A stretch of 64,000 bases of DNA from Chitinophaga sp. HK235 (GCF_018255755.1 NZ_CP073766.1:5702501-5766500); one strand, 5' to 3'. Numbered from the stretch's first letter, positions 23,933 through 32,467 are shown. Notes: generated by a model not told the origin, from the letters alone. A program made the numbers and translations.

Positions 23933-25150
23933 ATGACACAGCTCCCAACAACTTTCCATGTACTTATTGCCGGTGGCGGTATCAGTGGCCTGGCGCTGGC
24001 GCTCTTCCTGAAAAAGGCAGGCGTGTCCTGCAGTGTTTATGAAGCATATACTTACAAGGCTTCTGCCGGTGGCGGGTTTAATATCGCTCCCAACGGTATG
24101 AATGTGCTGAATGCCCTGGGACTGGCACAAAAAGTAATTGATGCAGGCGCGGTGGCTGAAGAGTTTTGTATGCGTAATGGCAAAGGCAAAATGATAGGCC
24201 ATATACAAAATGGTTCTCCGGAAAAATACGGACAACCAGGTGTAAGCCTTTCCCGTGCTGCATTATATGATATTCTGCTGGAAGAACTCAATACACAGGG
24301 ACTGAAAGTACAATACGAAAAAAGACTTTGTGATATCCGTCAGGACGAACTGGGTGTTACTGCTGTATTTACAGACGGTTCCCAGGCAGTAGGTGATGTG
24401 CTGATTGGCGCAGATGGCGTACACTCTGCTACCCGCCAGCTTCTTTTCCCGGAGGGACCAGCTCCGGCTTTTACAGGCATGAAAAATTACGGCGGCTTCA
24501 CTCCTCTTTCTGCCGTGCCGGAATTAACAGCCCGCGAAATCAACAGCCTCAACTTCACTTTCGGTAACAACGGATTTTTCGGCTATTGCGCAGCCGGTAA
24601 TGACATGGCCATGTGGTGGTCCAACCTCCCTTCTGATGAACCCTTTACCAAAGCCGAACTTGAATCTACTACACTGGAAGATGTCAAAACCACTATGCTG
24701 GAACGATACAGCGATTACCATGCTCCGGTAGCCGCGCTGATTGCTAATACCGAAAAGGTACTGAAGATAAACGTGTCAGATATCGCCTCCCTTCCCTCCT
24801 GGCATAAAGACCGGGTATTGCTGATCGGTGATGCGGCACATGCCGTAAGCCCTAATGCCGGTCAGGGAGCTTCCATGGCGCTGGAAGATGCCATGTTCCT
24901 GGCGATGCTGCTGCGTGACGCCGGCGTGGGTTCCTATGCAGCCGCCTTCCGTAAATTTGAAAAAGACCGTAAACCGAGGGTAGAAAAGATTGTGGCAGAA
25001 GGAAGAAGAAGAGGTGCCACAAAAACCATCCTTAAACCCTGGCAGGCTAAAATCCGGGAATGGCTGATGGCTGTACTGATACCGCTGTTTGCAGCCAAAA
25101 ATGCAGACTGGCTATATAGATACCGGCTCGACTGGCAGATGAAATTCTAA
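23933..25150 (+). CDS. FAD-dependent monooxygenase, TetX-like family
   Basis: 405-residue class A flavoprotein monooxygenase. The Rossmann dinucleotide motif is at the N-terminus (VLIAGGGISGLALALFLKKAG), GADGVHSATR is in the middle, and LIGDAAHAVSPNAGQGASMALEDA is the FAD-ribityl GD motif. Such enzymes hydroxylate aromatic or polyketide substrates; the close group includes tetracycline-inactivating TetX, but resistance is not implied by fold alone. The ATG at 23933 is preferred to an upstream TTG. It is followed by a membrane SRPBCC protein 35 nt on. Confidence 0.87.
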   Translation: MTQLPTTFHVLIAGGGISGLALALFLKKAGVSCSVYEAYTYKASAGGGFNIAPNGMNVLNALGLAQKVIDAGAVAEEFCMRNGKGKMIGHIQNGSPEKYGQPGVSLSRAALYDILLEELNTQGLKVQYEKRLCDIRQDELGVTAVFTDGSQAVGDVLIGADGVHSATRQLLFPEGPAPAFTGMKNYGGFTPLSAVPELTAREINSLNFTFGNNGFFGYCAAGNDMAMWWSNLPSDEPFTKAELESTTLEDVKTTMLERYSDYHAPVAALIANTEKVLKINVSDIASLPSWHKDRVLLIGDAAHAVSPNAGQGASMALEDAMFLAMLLRDAGVGSYAAAFRKFEKDRKPRVEKIVAEGRRRGATKTILKPWQAKIREWLMAVLIPLFAAKNADWLYRYRLDWQMKF

Positions 25151-25185
25151 TGGAAGTATCTATCTTGCCGGCATAAGTACTATCT

Positions 25186-26172
25186 ATGCCAACCCATAAT
25201 TCAAATTTTAAAGTCCCTGCGATTATTGCTATACCTCTGCTCTTTGGCCTGTCCCTGCGTTTTATATTCGGCTTGAATAGTGTAGAAGCTATCTATTCTG
25301 TAATGGGATTGTCCTTCCTTTTCCTGGTCCCTTTTGGGATAGGTGCACTCACTATTTACCTGTCTTCCAAAGAAAATGCGTCCCGCAGAGCATACCGTGT
25401 TTTTATGCCTTGGGCACCTATTGGCGCTTTTTTTCTATTGACCCTTCTTTTAGGGTGGGAAGGATGGGCATGCTGGCTGATGGTGCTGCCTTTGTTTCTG
25501 CTGGCTGCCTCACTGGGAGGTAAAGTGGCAGCGCGGTATAAGTTAAGAGACCGGAACAGGGAGCGGATATATGTATCACTCATCGCATTACTGCCATTGG
25601 TCGTTTCTCCGGCAGAACAACTGATCAAAAAGATTCCCGGACAATACAGAGCGTATACATACATTGATATTCATGCCAGCAAGGAAAATATCTGGAAAAA
25701 TGTAACCCGTGTGAGTGAAATAGCGGAGAAACAGGATAAAGGCTGGTTTACCCGTATGCTTGGTTTCCCCCGCCCTATCAGGGCCGAGCTGAATTATGAA
25801 GGTGTAGGCGCTTACCGCAAAGCTATTTTTGATAAGGGGCTGATATTTGACGAAACGGTTACTGCGTATAACCATCAGCGTAGTATGAGTTTTACCATAA
25901 AAGCAGATCCCTACAATATCCCTTCTACTACCATGGATGAACATGTAGTGATCGGAGGAAAATACTTTGATGTGCTGGATGGTACCTATGAGCTGCAACC
26001 CTTGTCCGACGGAAATTTCCGGCTGCATCTCTATAGCCATTTTGAACTGAATACCACCTTTAATTTTTATGCCAGCTGGTGGGCATCCTGGATTATGAAG
26101 GATATACAAAACAATATCCTGCAGGTGATCCGGCAGCGGGCGGAATCAAACTCACCAGAACACGGTATATAA
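25186..26172 (+). CDS. Membrane protein with C-terminal SRPBCC-like domain
   Basis: 328 residues. Four hydrophobic helices in the first 145 residues (LLFGLSLRFIFGL, FLFLVPFGIGALTIYL, FFLLTLLLGWEGWACWLMVLPLFLLAA) precede a soluble part from about 150 with YTYIDIHASKENIWKNVTRVSEI, which is START/SRPBCC-like. It may tether a lipid- or ligand-binding pocket to the inner membrane. Function is unknown. It starts 35 nt after the monooxygenase and its last 21 bases overlap tail-to-tail with the SSS symporter gene. Confidence 0.7.
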   Translation: MPTHNSNFKVPAIIAIPLLFGLSLRFIFGLNSVEAIYSVMGLSFLFLVPFGIGALTIYLSSKENASRRAYRVFMPWAPIGAFFLLTLLLGWEGWACWLMVLPLFLLAASLGGKVAARYKLRDRNRERIYVSLIALLPLVVSPAEQLIKKIPGQYRAYTYIDIHASKENIWKNVTRVSEIAEKQDKGWFTRMLGFPRPIRAELNYEGVGAYRKAIFDKGLIFDETVTAYNHQRSMSFTIKADPYNIPSTTMDEHVVIGGKYFDVLDGTYELQPLSDGNFRLHLYSHFELNTTFNFYASWWASWIMKDIQNNILQVIRQRAESNSPEHGI

Positions 26173-27780
26173 GGCCGTCAGAATACCCACGATGATCACT
26201 GAGCCCACGACAAAACCCGGTTTGGTGCGGAACATGGACTTGTCTATTTCGATAGTCTGAGCTCCTGCGTCAGCGGGCCTTATGATGCTGATCACCATCA
26301 TGATCAGCACAATCAATACAAAAGTGATAGACATACGGTCGAGGAATGGATAGTCCGGAAAAGCGCCATGGGTCCATACTGGCAGGAATTTGAGTACTGT
26401 TGATATGGGGATGGTGAGCAGAGCACCGGTGAGTGCCGCACCGGCTGTTGTTCTTTTCCAGAAAAAGCCGAGCAGGAATATGGCCAATACGCCGGGAGAG
26501 ATAAACCCGACATATTCCTGAATGAACTGATAGGCCTGGTCGAGTGATCGTAGCGAAGGTGTGACAATGGCAGCCAGTAGCATGGCGATGATAACAGCCC
26601 AGCGTCCTACGTTAACCAATTGTTTTTCGCTGGCGGCAGGCTGAAAGAATTTTTTGTAGATGTCCAGTGAGAAGATGGTGGAGATGCTGTTGGCTTTTCC
26701 TGCCAAAGAGGCCACGATGGCTGCCGTAAGTGCGGCGAAGGCCACTCCTTTGAGGCCGGGCGGCAACAGGTTCATCAGAGTGGGATACGCGTGATCCGGT
26801 TTGATGACACCGGTCGCATCGGTCATCTCCTGCTGAAACATACCGTTCTTGTGCAGTACAAACATTACAATACCCGGCAGTACGGCAATCACGGGTACCA
26901 GTAGTTTCAGGAAAGCGGCAAACAATATCCCTTTGCGCGCCGTCTGTAAATTGGCTCCCAGTGCGCGTTGTGTGATATACTGATTACATCCCCAATAAGC
27001 GAGATTGTTGATCCACATACCGCCGATCAGTACAGATAAGCCCGGCAGATCTTTATAATACGGATGATCACTGCTGAAGATCATATGAAAATGTGAAGGC
27101 GCTTCTTTTCGCAGTACAGATAAGCCTTGCAGGATATGGCCTCCATAACCGAATTTCTCTGATAGTAAGGAGAGCGCAAGATAGGTGGTGACGAGGCCGC
27201 CGATGATCAGCACAGCTACCTGTACTACATCAGTGTAGCCGATCACTTTCATGCCACCGAGTGTAACGATAACTGCGAAAATACAGAGACCTGCAATACA
27301 CCATTCAAAAGGGATGGCAGAGATGGAAGCGATAGCCAACGCACCCAGGTAGATGATGGAGGTGAGGTTGACGAACACATATACCAGCAGCCAGAATACA
27401 GCCATGACAGTACTGACTTTGTCATTATACCTTTTGGCCAGAAACTGTGGCATGGTATATATCTTATTCTTCAGGTACAGTGGTATAAAAAATACAGCCA
27501 CGATGATCAGGGTAGCAGCGGCCATCCATTCATAGGTGGAGATGGCGAGGCCCAGTGCAAACCCGGAGCCGGACATGCCGATGAAGTGTTCTGCGGAGAT
27601 ATTGGAAGCTATTAGTGAGGCGCCGATAGCCCACCAGGTCAGCGATCCTTCGGCCAGAAAAAAATCACGGGAACTGGTGGCAGCTGTTTTTTTTCTGCGG
27701 TAGACGTAATAGCCGTAAGAGGCAATGGCAAGGAAGTAGATAAAGAAAACGATGTAGTCAGCCTGATGCAGCTTGTTCAT
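26152..27780 (-). CDS. SSS-family sodium/solute symporter, probably myo-inositol or sugar
   Basis: 542-residue sodium:solute symporter (SGLT-like) with about 13-14 membrane helices. Features include FFLAEGSLTWWAIGASLIASNISAEHFIGMSGSGFA, GGMKVIGYTDVVQVAVLI and the GLSVLIGGMWINNLAYWGCNQYI segment shared with sugar/inositol SSS proteins. It lies 130 nt downstream of the inositol oxygenase gene on the same strand. Substrate choice (myo-inositol) is inferred from that neighbour. The ATG at 27780 removes a 30-residue non-conserved extension. Confidence 0.86.
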   Translation of the reverse strand: MNKLHQADYIVFFIYFLAIASYGYYVYRRKKTAATSSRDFFLAEGSLTWWAIGASLIASNISAEHFIGMSGSGFALGLAISTYEWMAAATLIIVAVFFIPLYLKNKIYTMPQFLAKRYNDKVSTVMAVFWLLVYVFVNLTSIIYLGALAIASISAIPFEWCIAGLCIFAVIVTLGGMKVIGYTDVVQVAVLIIGGLVTTYLALSLLSEKFGYGGHILQGLSVLRKEAPSHFHMIFSSDHPYYKDLPGLSVLIGGMWINNLAYWGCNQYITQRALGANLQTARKGILFAAFLKLLVPVIAVLPGIVMFVLHKNGMFQQEMTDATGVIKPDHAYPTLMNLLPPGLKGVAFAALTAAIVASLAGKANSISTIFSLDIYKKFFQPAASEKQLVNVGRWAVIIAMLLAAIVTPSLRSLDQAYQFIQEYVGFISPGVLAIFLLGFFWKRTTAGAALTGALLTIPISTVLKFLPVWTHGAFPDYPFLDRMSITFVLIVLIMMVISIIRPADAGAQTIEIDKSMFRTKPGFVVGSVIIVGILTALYTVFW

Positions 27781-27910
27781 GCGGTGGAAGTGTAAGTTGG
27801 ATAAGGTGTGGAATTGCTGTGGTTGATAAGATACACTGAATTTCGCAATCCCCCAAAGGGGGACGCTCATTTTCAGTGCAGGATAATATGTGGACGGTTT
27901 TTCAGAATTA

Positions 27911-28801
27911 TCAGAACTTTAAAGTAGCCGGCAGGTATCTGGCCACCAGGTCTTCGTAATAAGGCCGAAGCTTGTTCCAGTCTGGTGGCACCGGGTTTTT
28001 GGAATAGAGGTCATATGGATTGAAGAGCTTCACCCATTTGAGCATTTCGCGGTCATGATCATCGAGCAGATAATCGTAGGCGCCTTCCCGGTGCCAGGCA
28101 TAGAATGAGTGGTAGCGCAGCATGTATAGTCCTGATTCCGGCAGATGGTCTTTCATCATCTGGTATACGTATTCATCATGTCCCCAGGACATATGGACGT
28201 TGCGCAGGCCACAGCCTTGCTGATAGATGCCGGTGCCTTCCTGATAGGCTTTGTTTTGATAGTCAGGATTATTCCGGAAAAACTCCGGGTAAACAACTTT
28301 GCCGGAGTAAGGACAGCCAACGGGGAAGGTATCTCCCACTACGGCCCATTGCGGTTCTCCGAAGAGACACAATACTTTGCCCATATCGTGCATGAGGCCA
28401 GTGAGCACCATCCAGTCGGGATGGCCGTCGTTTCTGATGGCTTCGGATGTTTGCAGCAGGTGCTGGAACTGGTCCAGGTCTGTGTCCGGGTCTGAATCGT
28501 CTACCAGCTGGTTCAGGAACTGAAAGGCTTCCCATACCGGCATTTCTTTCTTATCAAACCGGAGGAAGTTATTTCTTTTCTCTATTACAAAATCGTAGGT
28601 CTGGTAAGTATGATTGAGCCGGTAAAATTCGCGGACAGTATCTCTTTCAGGCGTATCGTAGTTGCGGTATTCATCAACGGATTTTGATGTGGCAATACTC
28701 TCAGGTGTGGGGTAACGTTCCAGTACGGCATCTTCCCATTGATCAAGGCTTGTTAAAGGATTCCGTTCTTGTTCATTGAAGGATGGCTGTTTGTTATCCA
28801 T
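27911..28801 (-). CDS. Inositol oxygenase (MIOX)
   Basis: Cleaves myo-inositol to D-glucuronate with a mixed-valent di-iron centre. 296 residues, near the usual MIOX length. All six metal ligands known from animal MIOX can be placed: His127 (DGHPDW), His138 and Asp139 (LMHDMG), His208 (WGHDEY), His231 (RYHSFY) and Asp264 (NPYDLYSK). It precedes an SSS symporter on the same strand and is divergent from a LacI regulator across a shared operator. Genes for using the glucuronate formed are not in the window. Confidence 0.93.
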   Translation of the reverse strand: MDNKQPSFNEQERNPLTSLDQWEDAVLERYPTPESIATSKSVDEYRNYDTPERDTVREFYRLNHTYQTYDFVIEKRNNFLRFDKKEMPVWEAFQFLNQLVDDSDPDTDLDQFQHLLQTSEAIRNDGHPDWMVLTGLMHDMGKVLCLFGEPQWAVVGDTFPVGCPYSGKVVYPEFFRNNPDYQNKAYQEGTGIYQQGCGLRNVHMSWGHDEYVYQMMKDHLPESGLYMLRYHSFYAWHREGAYDYLLDDHDREMLKWVKLFNPYDLYSKNPVPPDWNKLRPYYEDLVARYLPATLKF

Positions 28802-28874
28802 GGCAGGCTGTTTTATGACTGATTTAAATTTCGGCTATTTGAAAGGATTATTCATTTAAACCGGGGGTTTTATT

Positions 28875-28892
28875 TACGAAACCGGTTTCGTA
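28875..28892. promoter_or_regulatory. LacI-type operator, perfect 18-bp palindrome
   Basis: TACGAAACCGGTTTCGTA lies between the divergent MIOX gene and the LacI-family gene, 12 nt before the regulator's ATG. The central CG-rich core with A-rich and T-rich arms is the standard LacI/CcpA-type operator shape. It could control both directions. Confidence 0.85.
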
Positions 28893-28904
28893 GATTTATT
28901 GACC

Positions 28905-29918
28905 ATGAAGAATGTCAACATCAGGGAGCTGGCGCGGGAATTGAATCTTTCACCGTCTACTGTTTCCAAGGCGTTACGCGACAGTTATGAGATCAGTGCA
29001 GCCACCAAGGAACGGATAAGGGCATTGGCAGAAAAGCTGAATTATATTCCCAATGCATATGCCGGCAGTTTAAGAGGCCGTAAGAGCAAAAATATCGCAG
29101 TGGTGCTGCCTGAGGTAGCAGACAGTTTCTTTTCGATTGCTATTAATGGAATAGAGGCTGCTGTGAAGCCGAAAGGGTATCATGTGATTATTTACCTTAC
29201 GCATGAGAGTTATGCCGGAGAAGCGGCTATATTGAAGGATTTTCAAAGTGGCCGTGTGGACGGGGTACTGTTATCGGTATCCAGGGAAACCACCACTGCT
29301 GCGCATGTGCAGGAACTACTGGAAAAAGAAGTGCCGGTTGTGTTTTTCGACCGGGTCCTGGAAGCAGTGCCGGTACCCAAAATAGTGACCGATGATTTTC
29401 AAAGCGCCTATAAGGCTACCACCCACCTGATTGAACAGGGCTGCCGTAGCATTGCCTATCTGGGACTTTCTGAAAGCCTTTCTATCTGCAACCGCCGCCG
29501 GGAAGGCTGTGAACAGGCGCTGAAAGACCACTCCCTGCCCTGCCTAAAGCGAAACATGATCACCTGCTCTGCCGACGCTGCGCAGAATTTCCGGATGGTG
29601 AAAAAACTGCTGCAGCATCCTAAAAGACCCGATGGTATCATCGCCTCCGTGGAAAAACTGACCGCCACCGTGTATCAGGTCTGCCAGCAGCTGGCCCTTC
29701 ATATGCCGGAAGACATAAGACTGGTTTGTTTTTCCAATCTGGAGATCGCTACTATCCTTCAGCCTTCTCTGAGTACCGTAACGCAACCCGCTTTTGATAT
29801 GGGTAAGGCCGCTGCAGAAACACTGGTGAAGTGGCTGGAAAAGAGAACACTAACGTCGAAGGATGTACGTATTGTGATTCCTTCGGAACTGATGGTGAGA
29901 GGATCGAGTGGGAAGTGA
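28905..29918 (+). CDS. LacI family transcriptional regulator
   Basis: 337 residues. The N-terminal helix-turn-helix with hinge is exact for the family (NIRELARELNLSPSTVSKALRDSYEISAATKERIRALAEKLNYIPN). A periplasmic-binding-protein-like effector domain follows, with KNIAVVLPEVADSFFS, GRVDGVLLSVS and VPVVFFDRV. Given the divergent MIOX and SSS genes and the operator between them, it probably senses myo-inositol or a derivative. The ATG at 28905 is chosen over a TTG six bases upstream. Confidence 0.94.
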   Translation: MKNVNIRELARELNLSPSTVSKALRDSYEISAATKERIRALAEKLNYIPNAYAGSLRGRKSKNIAVVLPEVADSFFSIAINGIEAAVKPKGYHVIIYLTHESYAGEAAILKDFQSGRVDGVLLSVSRETTTAAHVQELLEKEVPVVFFDRVLEAVPVPKIVTDDFQSAYKATTHLIEQGCRSIAYLGLSESLSICNRRREGCEQALKDHSLPCLKRNMITCSADAAQNFRMVKKLLQHPKRPDGIIASVEKLTATVYQVCQQLALHMPEDIRLVCFSNLEIATILQPSLSTVTQPAFDMGKAAAETLVKWLEKRTLTSKDVRIVIPSELMVRGSSGK

Positions 29919-29994
29919 ATTTTGAGTATGAATATTATTTTGATATTTATATTTAATTTATTGATATATAATATTTTGTAATCATTTTTTAATG

Positions 29995-30016
29995 TAAGCA
30001 AATTTGCTTATATTTG
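29995..30016 (+). promoter_or_regulatory. Palindromic operator and -7 box of the HigA-like gene
   Basis: TAAGCAAATTTGCTTA (29995-30010) is a perfect 16-bp palindrome overlapping TATATTTG (30009-30016). The box ends 4 nt before the GTG start, so the mRNA would be leaderless or nearly so. A palindrome covering the promoter fits antitoxin autoregulation. Confidence 0.65.
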
Positions 30017-30020
30017 ATAG

Positions 30021-30482
30021 GTGAGAGAAGATTTATTCATATTAAAGGGGGTACATCCAGGATTTGTACTGGAAATGGAGCTTAAAAACAGAAAGCTCGC
30101 CAAGAGGCCTTTTGCCTTATCTATAAATGAGCATCCTCAAACATTGGGTGCCATTACTAAGGGTAAGCGGAGTATGAATACTGCTCTGGCTCTGAAAATA
30201 GAGCATGCTTTAGGTTTGGAAGAAGGCTATTTTATGATTTTACAGGTGTATTATGAGATAAAAGAAGAGAAACGTAAACAGCTGGCCAGTGAGCATCCTG
30301 ATCTCTCTAAACTTAGACCTGTGTTATTTTGGGAAACTAATATCGCCACAATTGATTGGCAACAACAAAAAAGAGCCGTTATTCAACGTGTTTTTGAACG
30401 TGGGAATGAAGTTGAGAAAAATGAAATAATCCGCTTCTATGGAAAGGAAGTAGTAGATCAGTTTTTGAAAAATAAACACTAA
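30021..30482 (+). CDS. HigA-like antitoxin, helix-turn-helix protein
   Basis: 153 residues. The first part (VHPGFVLEMELKNRKLAKRPFALSINEHPQTLGAITKGKRSMNTALALKIEHALG) is an Xre-type helix-turn-helix in the HigA/plasmid-maintenance antidote style. The C-terminal half is less conserved but ends with RGNEVEKNEIIRFYGKEVV, common to Bacteroidota members. The GTG start lies 4 nt after a -7 box. The stop is 1 nt before the ATG of the AbiEii remnant, as in a toxin-antitoxin operon. With the toxin broken, this antitoxin is now without an obvious active partner. Confidence 0.72.
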   Translation: MREDLFILKGVHPGFVLEMELKNRKLAKRPFALSINEHPQTLGAITKGKRSMNTALALKIEHALGLEEGYFMILQVYYEIKEEKRKQLASEHPDLSKLRPVLFWETNIATIDWQQQKRAVIQRVFERGNEVEKNEIIRFYGKEVVDQFLKNKH

Positions 30483-30483
30483 A

Positions 30484-30994
30484 ATGTCTCATCAACTATA
30501 TTGGAATACTGTTAACCCAATGCTGAAAGCTATTTTGAAGCAGCTAATGGCATGTGAGATTTTTAACTCATTCAGACTGGTGGGAGGAACCTCGTTGAGC
30601 TTACAAATTGGGCACAGGATCTCTGTTGATATAGATTTATTTACTGACAGTGAATATGCTTCTGTTGATTTTGCCGGTATTGATACATATCTGAGAAATT
30701 CGTTTTCATATATAACAGATCCGGTAACAGACATTATAGGAATGGGAAAGTCTTATTTTGTTGGCAAAAGTGAACAGGAGGCTGTTAAACTTGATCTTTA
30801 TTATACAGATTCATTCATACAACCGGTGAAAATGGTTGACCATATTAGAATGGCGACTATAGATGAAATTGTGGCAATGAAAATGGAGGTAGTGCAAAGA
30901 TTTTACTGTAGCAGATGAAGACTTTGATTCAGTTTGTTTAAAAGGTAAACACTGGGAACTAATTAAATATGAGATTATCCATTTTTTGACCTGA
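30484..30994 (+). pseudogene. AbiEii/AbiGii-type nucleotidyltransferase toxin, broken by internal deletion
   Basis: The first 139 codons read as an intact AbiEii family N-terminus with LVGGTSLSLQIGHRISVDIDLFT (nucleotidyltransferase GGTS and DxD motif) and MATIDEIVAMKMEVVQR. The expected continuation, a GGRKKDFWDLHEL segment and about 40 residues, is absent and the frame closes at a stop (30916-30918). In the next frame, directly from 30902, the family's C-terminal piece resumes as FTVADEDFDSVCLKGKHWELIKYE and ends at 30992-30994. A deletion of roughly 45 codons that also shifted the frame explains this. Confidence 0.75.
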
Positions 30995-31003
30995 CACATT
31001 TTT

Positions 31004-31420
31004 ATGCAAAGAGATTATATCGTAGAAATATTTGAAGAGCTGGGGAAGATACTGGCGGCCGTAGTGTTTTTGAAGAAAACCCAGCCGGACAAAGCGCTGG
31101 ACCAGATTAATGCCGCTTTTAAAGGCACAAAATTCGGTGACCGCAATACTTTTGACAGCCTGAGCTCCGAGGCGTTCCCGGATTTCCTGGAGCAATGGCA
31201 AATGGGTTATGAAACAGCAGAAGTGATCATTGACCTGCTGTTGGAGGAAGTTGAGATCCGGCTGGCAATGGGAGATGTGAAGCCGTTGCCGGCGTTGCTG
31301 GAAAAGGCCCGTCTGTTAATGGATTATGCTGTACAAAAGGAAACAGCTTTAAAAGTCTTCTCTCTTAAACATGATCAGCAGTCAGCAAGACTAAAAGATC
31401 TCAGCGGAAAAATAATATGA
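31004..31420 (+). CDS. Conserved helical protein of unknown function
   Basis: 138 residues, not recognised. It is mostly alpha-helical, with IVEIFEELGKILAAVVFLKKTQPDKALDQINAAF and a DLLLEEVEIRLAMGDVKPLPALLEKARLLMDYAVQ repeat-like pair that resembles TPR helices. No signal peptide or membrane segment. It begins 9 nt after the AbiEii remnant and its stop overlaps the start of the Crp/Fnr gene by 4 nt, so it is translationally coupled to that regulator. A role in modulating the regulator is possible but only inference. Confidence 0.65.
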   Translation: MQRDYIVEIFEELGKILAAVVFLKKTQPDKALDQINAAFKGTKFGDRNTFDSLSSEAFPDFLEQWQMGYETAEVIIDLLLEEVEIRLAMGDVKPLPALLEKARLLMDYAVQKETALKVFSLKHDQQSARLKDLSGKII

Positions 31421-31986
31421 AAAACCTGTTAGCCTATATCCATTCCCTGACAACATTTTCGGAGCAGAACTGGGAACATCTCCTGCCAGCACTGACAGTA
31501 GCGCAATACCGGAAAGGTGACTATCTGCTGAAGGCGGGGCAGGTATGTGATGCCCTCTTTTTTATCAGCCGTGGTTATTGCAGGGCTTATTATGACAAGG
31601 ATGGTGTGGATATCAATACTGATTTCTTTTTTGAAGATGAGATTGCTACCAATATCAACAGCTATGGCCGGCGGGAGCAGTCAGCTTTTGCAATTCAGGC
31701 TTGTGAAGATACGGAAGTGGTGCGTTTTGACCGGGAGCTCCTGCTAGCGGCTGCCGCCAAAGATCCACAGATTGAAACCCTGGGCCGGCTGTGTTTGCAG
31801 CGTATAGCCGCCAAACAGGAAAAACATACAGCCCTTTTCAAACTGATGTCGGCGCAGGAGCGCTATGCCTACCTGGAAGAACACTATCCGGAGATGTTGC
31901 AACGGGTGTCGCTGAGTCAGTTATCATCTTTCCTGGGCATAGCCCGGGAAACGTTGAGCCGTATCCGTGCCCGGCGTTCGTCCTGA
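31417..31986 (+). CDS. Crp/Fnr family transcriptional regulator
   Basis: 189 residues with a cNMP-binding-like barrel (AQYRKGDYLLKAGQVCDALFFISRGYCRAYYDKDGVDINTDFFFEDEI) and a short C-terminal helix-turn-helix, VSLSQLSSFLGIARETLSRIRAR. It is a paralogue of the regulator at 20073-20651, with the same length class and the same recognition-helix core (RETLSRIR). It overlaps the preceding helical gene by 4 nt. A perfect palindrome follows its stop by 4 nt and probably serves as its binding site for the SnoaL-like gene downstream. Confidence 0.9.
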   Translation: MKNLLAYIHSLTTFSEQNWEHLLPALTVAQYRKGDYLLKAGQVCDALFFISRGYCRAYYDKDGVDINTDFFFEDEIATNINSYGRREQSAFAIQACEDTEVVRFDRELLLAAAAKDPQIETLGRLCLQRIAAKQEKHTALFKLMSAQERYAYLEEHYPEMLQRVSLSQLSSFLGIARETLSRIRARRSS

Positions 31987-31990
31987 GTTT

Positions 31991-32036
31991 TGTGACGATC
32001 GTCACAGGACAGATTCCTTCCGGCAAACTACCTTTA
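31991..32036 (+). promoter_or_regulatory. Crp-type operator and -7 box driving the second SnoaL-like gene
   Basis: TGTGACGATCGTCACA (31991-32006), a perfect 16-bp palindrome, then 22 bp, then TACCTTTA (32029-32036), 26 nt before the ATG at 32063. The spacing equals that of the cassette at 20032-20077. Confidence 0.7.
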
Positions 32037-32062
32037 CGCTTTGATTACTAAAAAACAAAGCG

Positions 32063-32389
32063 ATGACATCTGCAGGAATAACCGTTGAACAATTTATTAC
32101 AGCCCTGAACCAGGAAGATATGACAGCAGCCGGTGCTTTACTGGCCCCGGATTTTAAATTTGTGGGCGTGTTGGGTACCCGCGACGGCGCGGCCGTTTAT
32201 ATGGAAGACATGGGCCGTATGAAAATTAAGTATAATATTCACAAATTGTTTGAAGACGGAAACGACGTTTGTGTGCTCTGTGATTATATCATGGGCGGAG
32301 TTACTGTGTTTGGCAGCAGTTGGTACCAGTTGACCGATGGCAGGATCAGCTCACTCAGGGCTGTTTTTGATCCCCGGCCGTTGTTATAA
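32063..32389 (+). CDS. SnoaL-like / nuclear transport factor 2 family protein
   Basis: 108-residue small protein of the NTF2-like superfamily, with TVEQFITALNQEDMTAAGALLAPDFKFVGVLGTRDGAAVYMEDM and a VLCDYIMGGVTVFGSSWYQLTDGRISSLRAVFDP ending. Members are cyclases, isomerases or binding proteins; no substrate can be assigned. It is the likely target of the upstream Crp/Fnr regulator. A hairpin (32400-32422) follows its stop by 11 nt. Confidence 0.8.
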   Translation: MTSAGITVEQFITALNQEDMTAAGALLAPDFKFVGVLGTRDGAAVYMEDMGRMKIKYNIHKLFEDGNDVCVLCDYIMGGVTVFGSSWYQLTDGRISSLRAVFDPRPLL

Positions 32390-32399
32390 TAATATTTCC

Positions 32400-32422
32400 G
32401 GCACGGCTCTAAGGGCCGTGCC
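32400..32422 (+). terminator. Terminator-like hairpin after the SnoaL-like gene
   Basis: GGCACGGC / GCCGTGCC, eight perfect pairs with a seven-base loop. The T run is weak (an A tract, then four T), so termination may be partial and the fecR gene beyond could be reached by read-through. Confidence 0.6.
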
Positions 32423-32426
32423 CTAA

Positions 32427-32467
32427 AAAAATTTTCTTGTAGCCGTAGGGTACCTCTCCAATTTGGG
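32427..32467 (+). promoter_or_regulatory. ECF-type promoter-like element upstream of fecR 1
   Basis: An A/T run (AAAATTTTCTT) is followed by GTAGGGTACCTC and, 17 nt past TAGGG, by TACT. A similar arrangement (T run, CATAGGGAATTCC, TACT) occurs upstream of the second fecR. It probably marks promoters of the ECF sigma factors of these loci. Confidence 0.5.

Noticed and set aside
23933..25150. Calling the FAD monooxygenase a tetracycline-resistance gene
   Set aside because: The fold is shared by many aromatic hydroxylases, and family resemblance alone does not show TetX activity.
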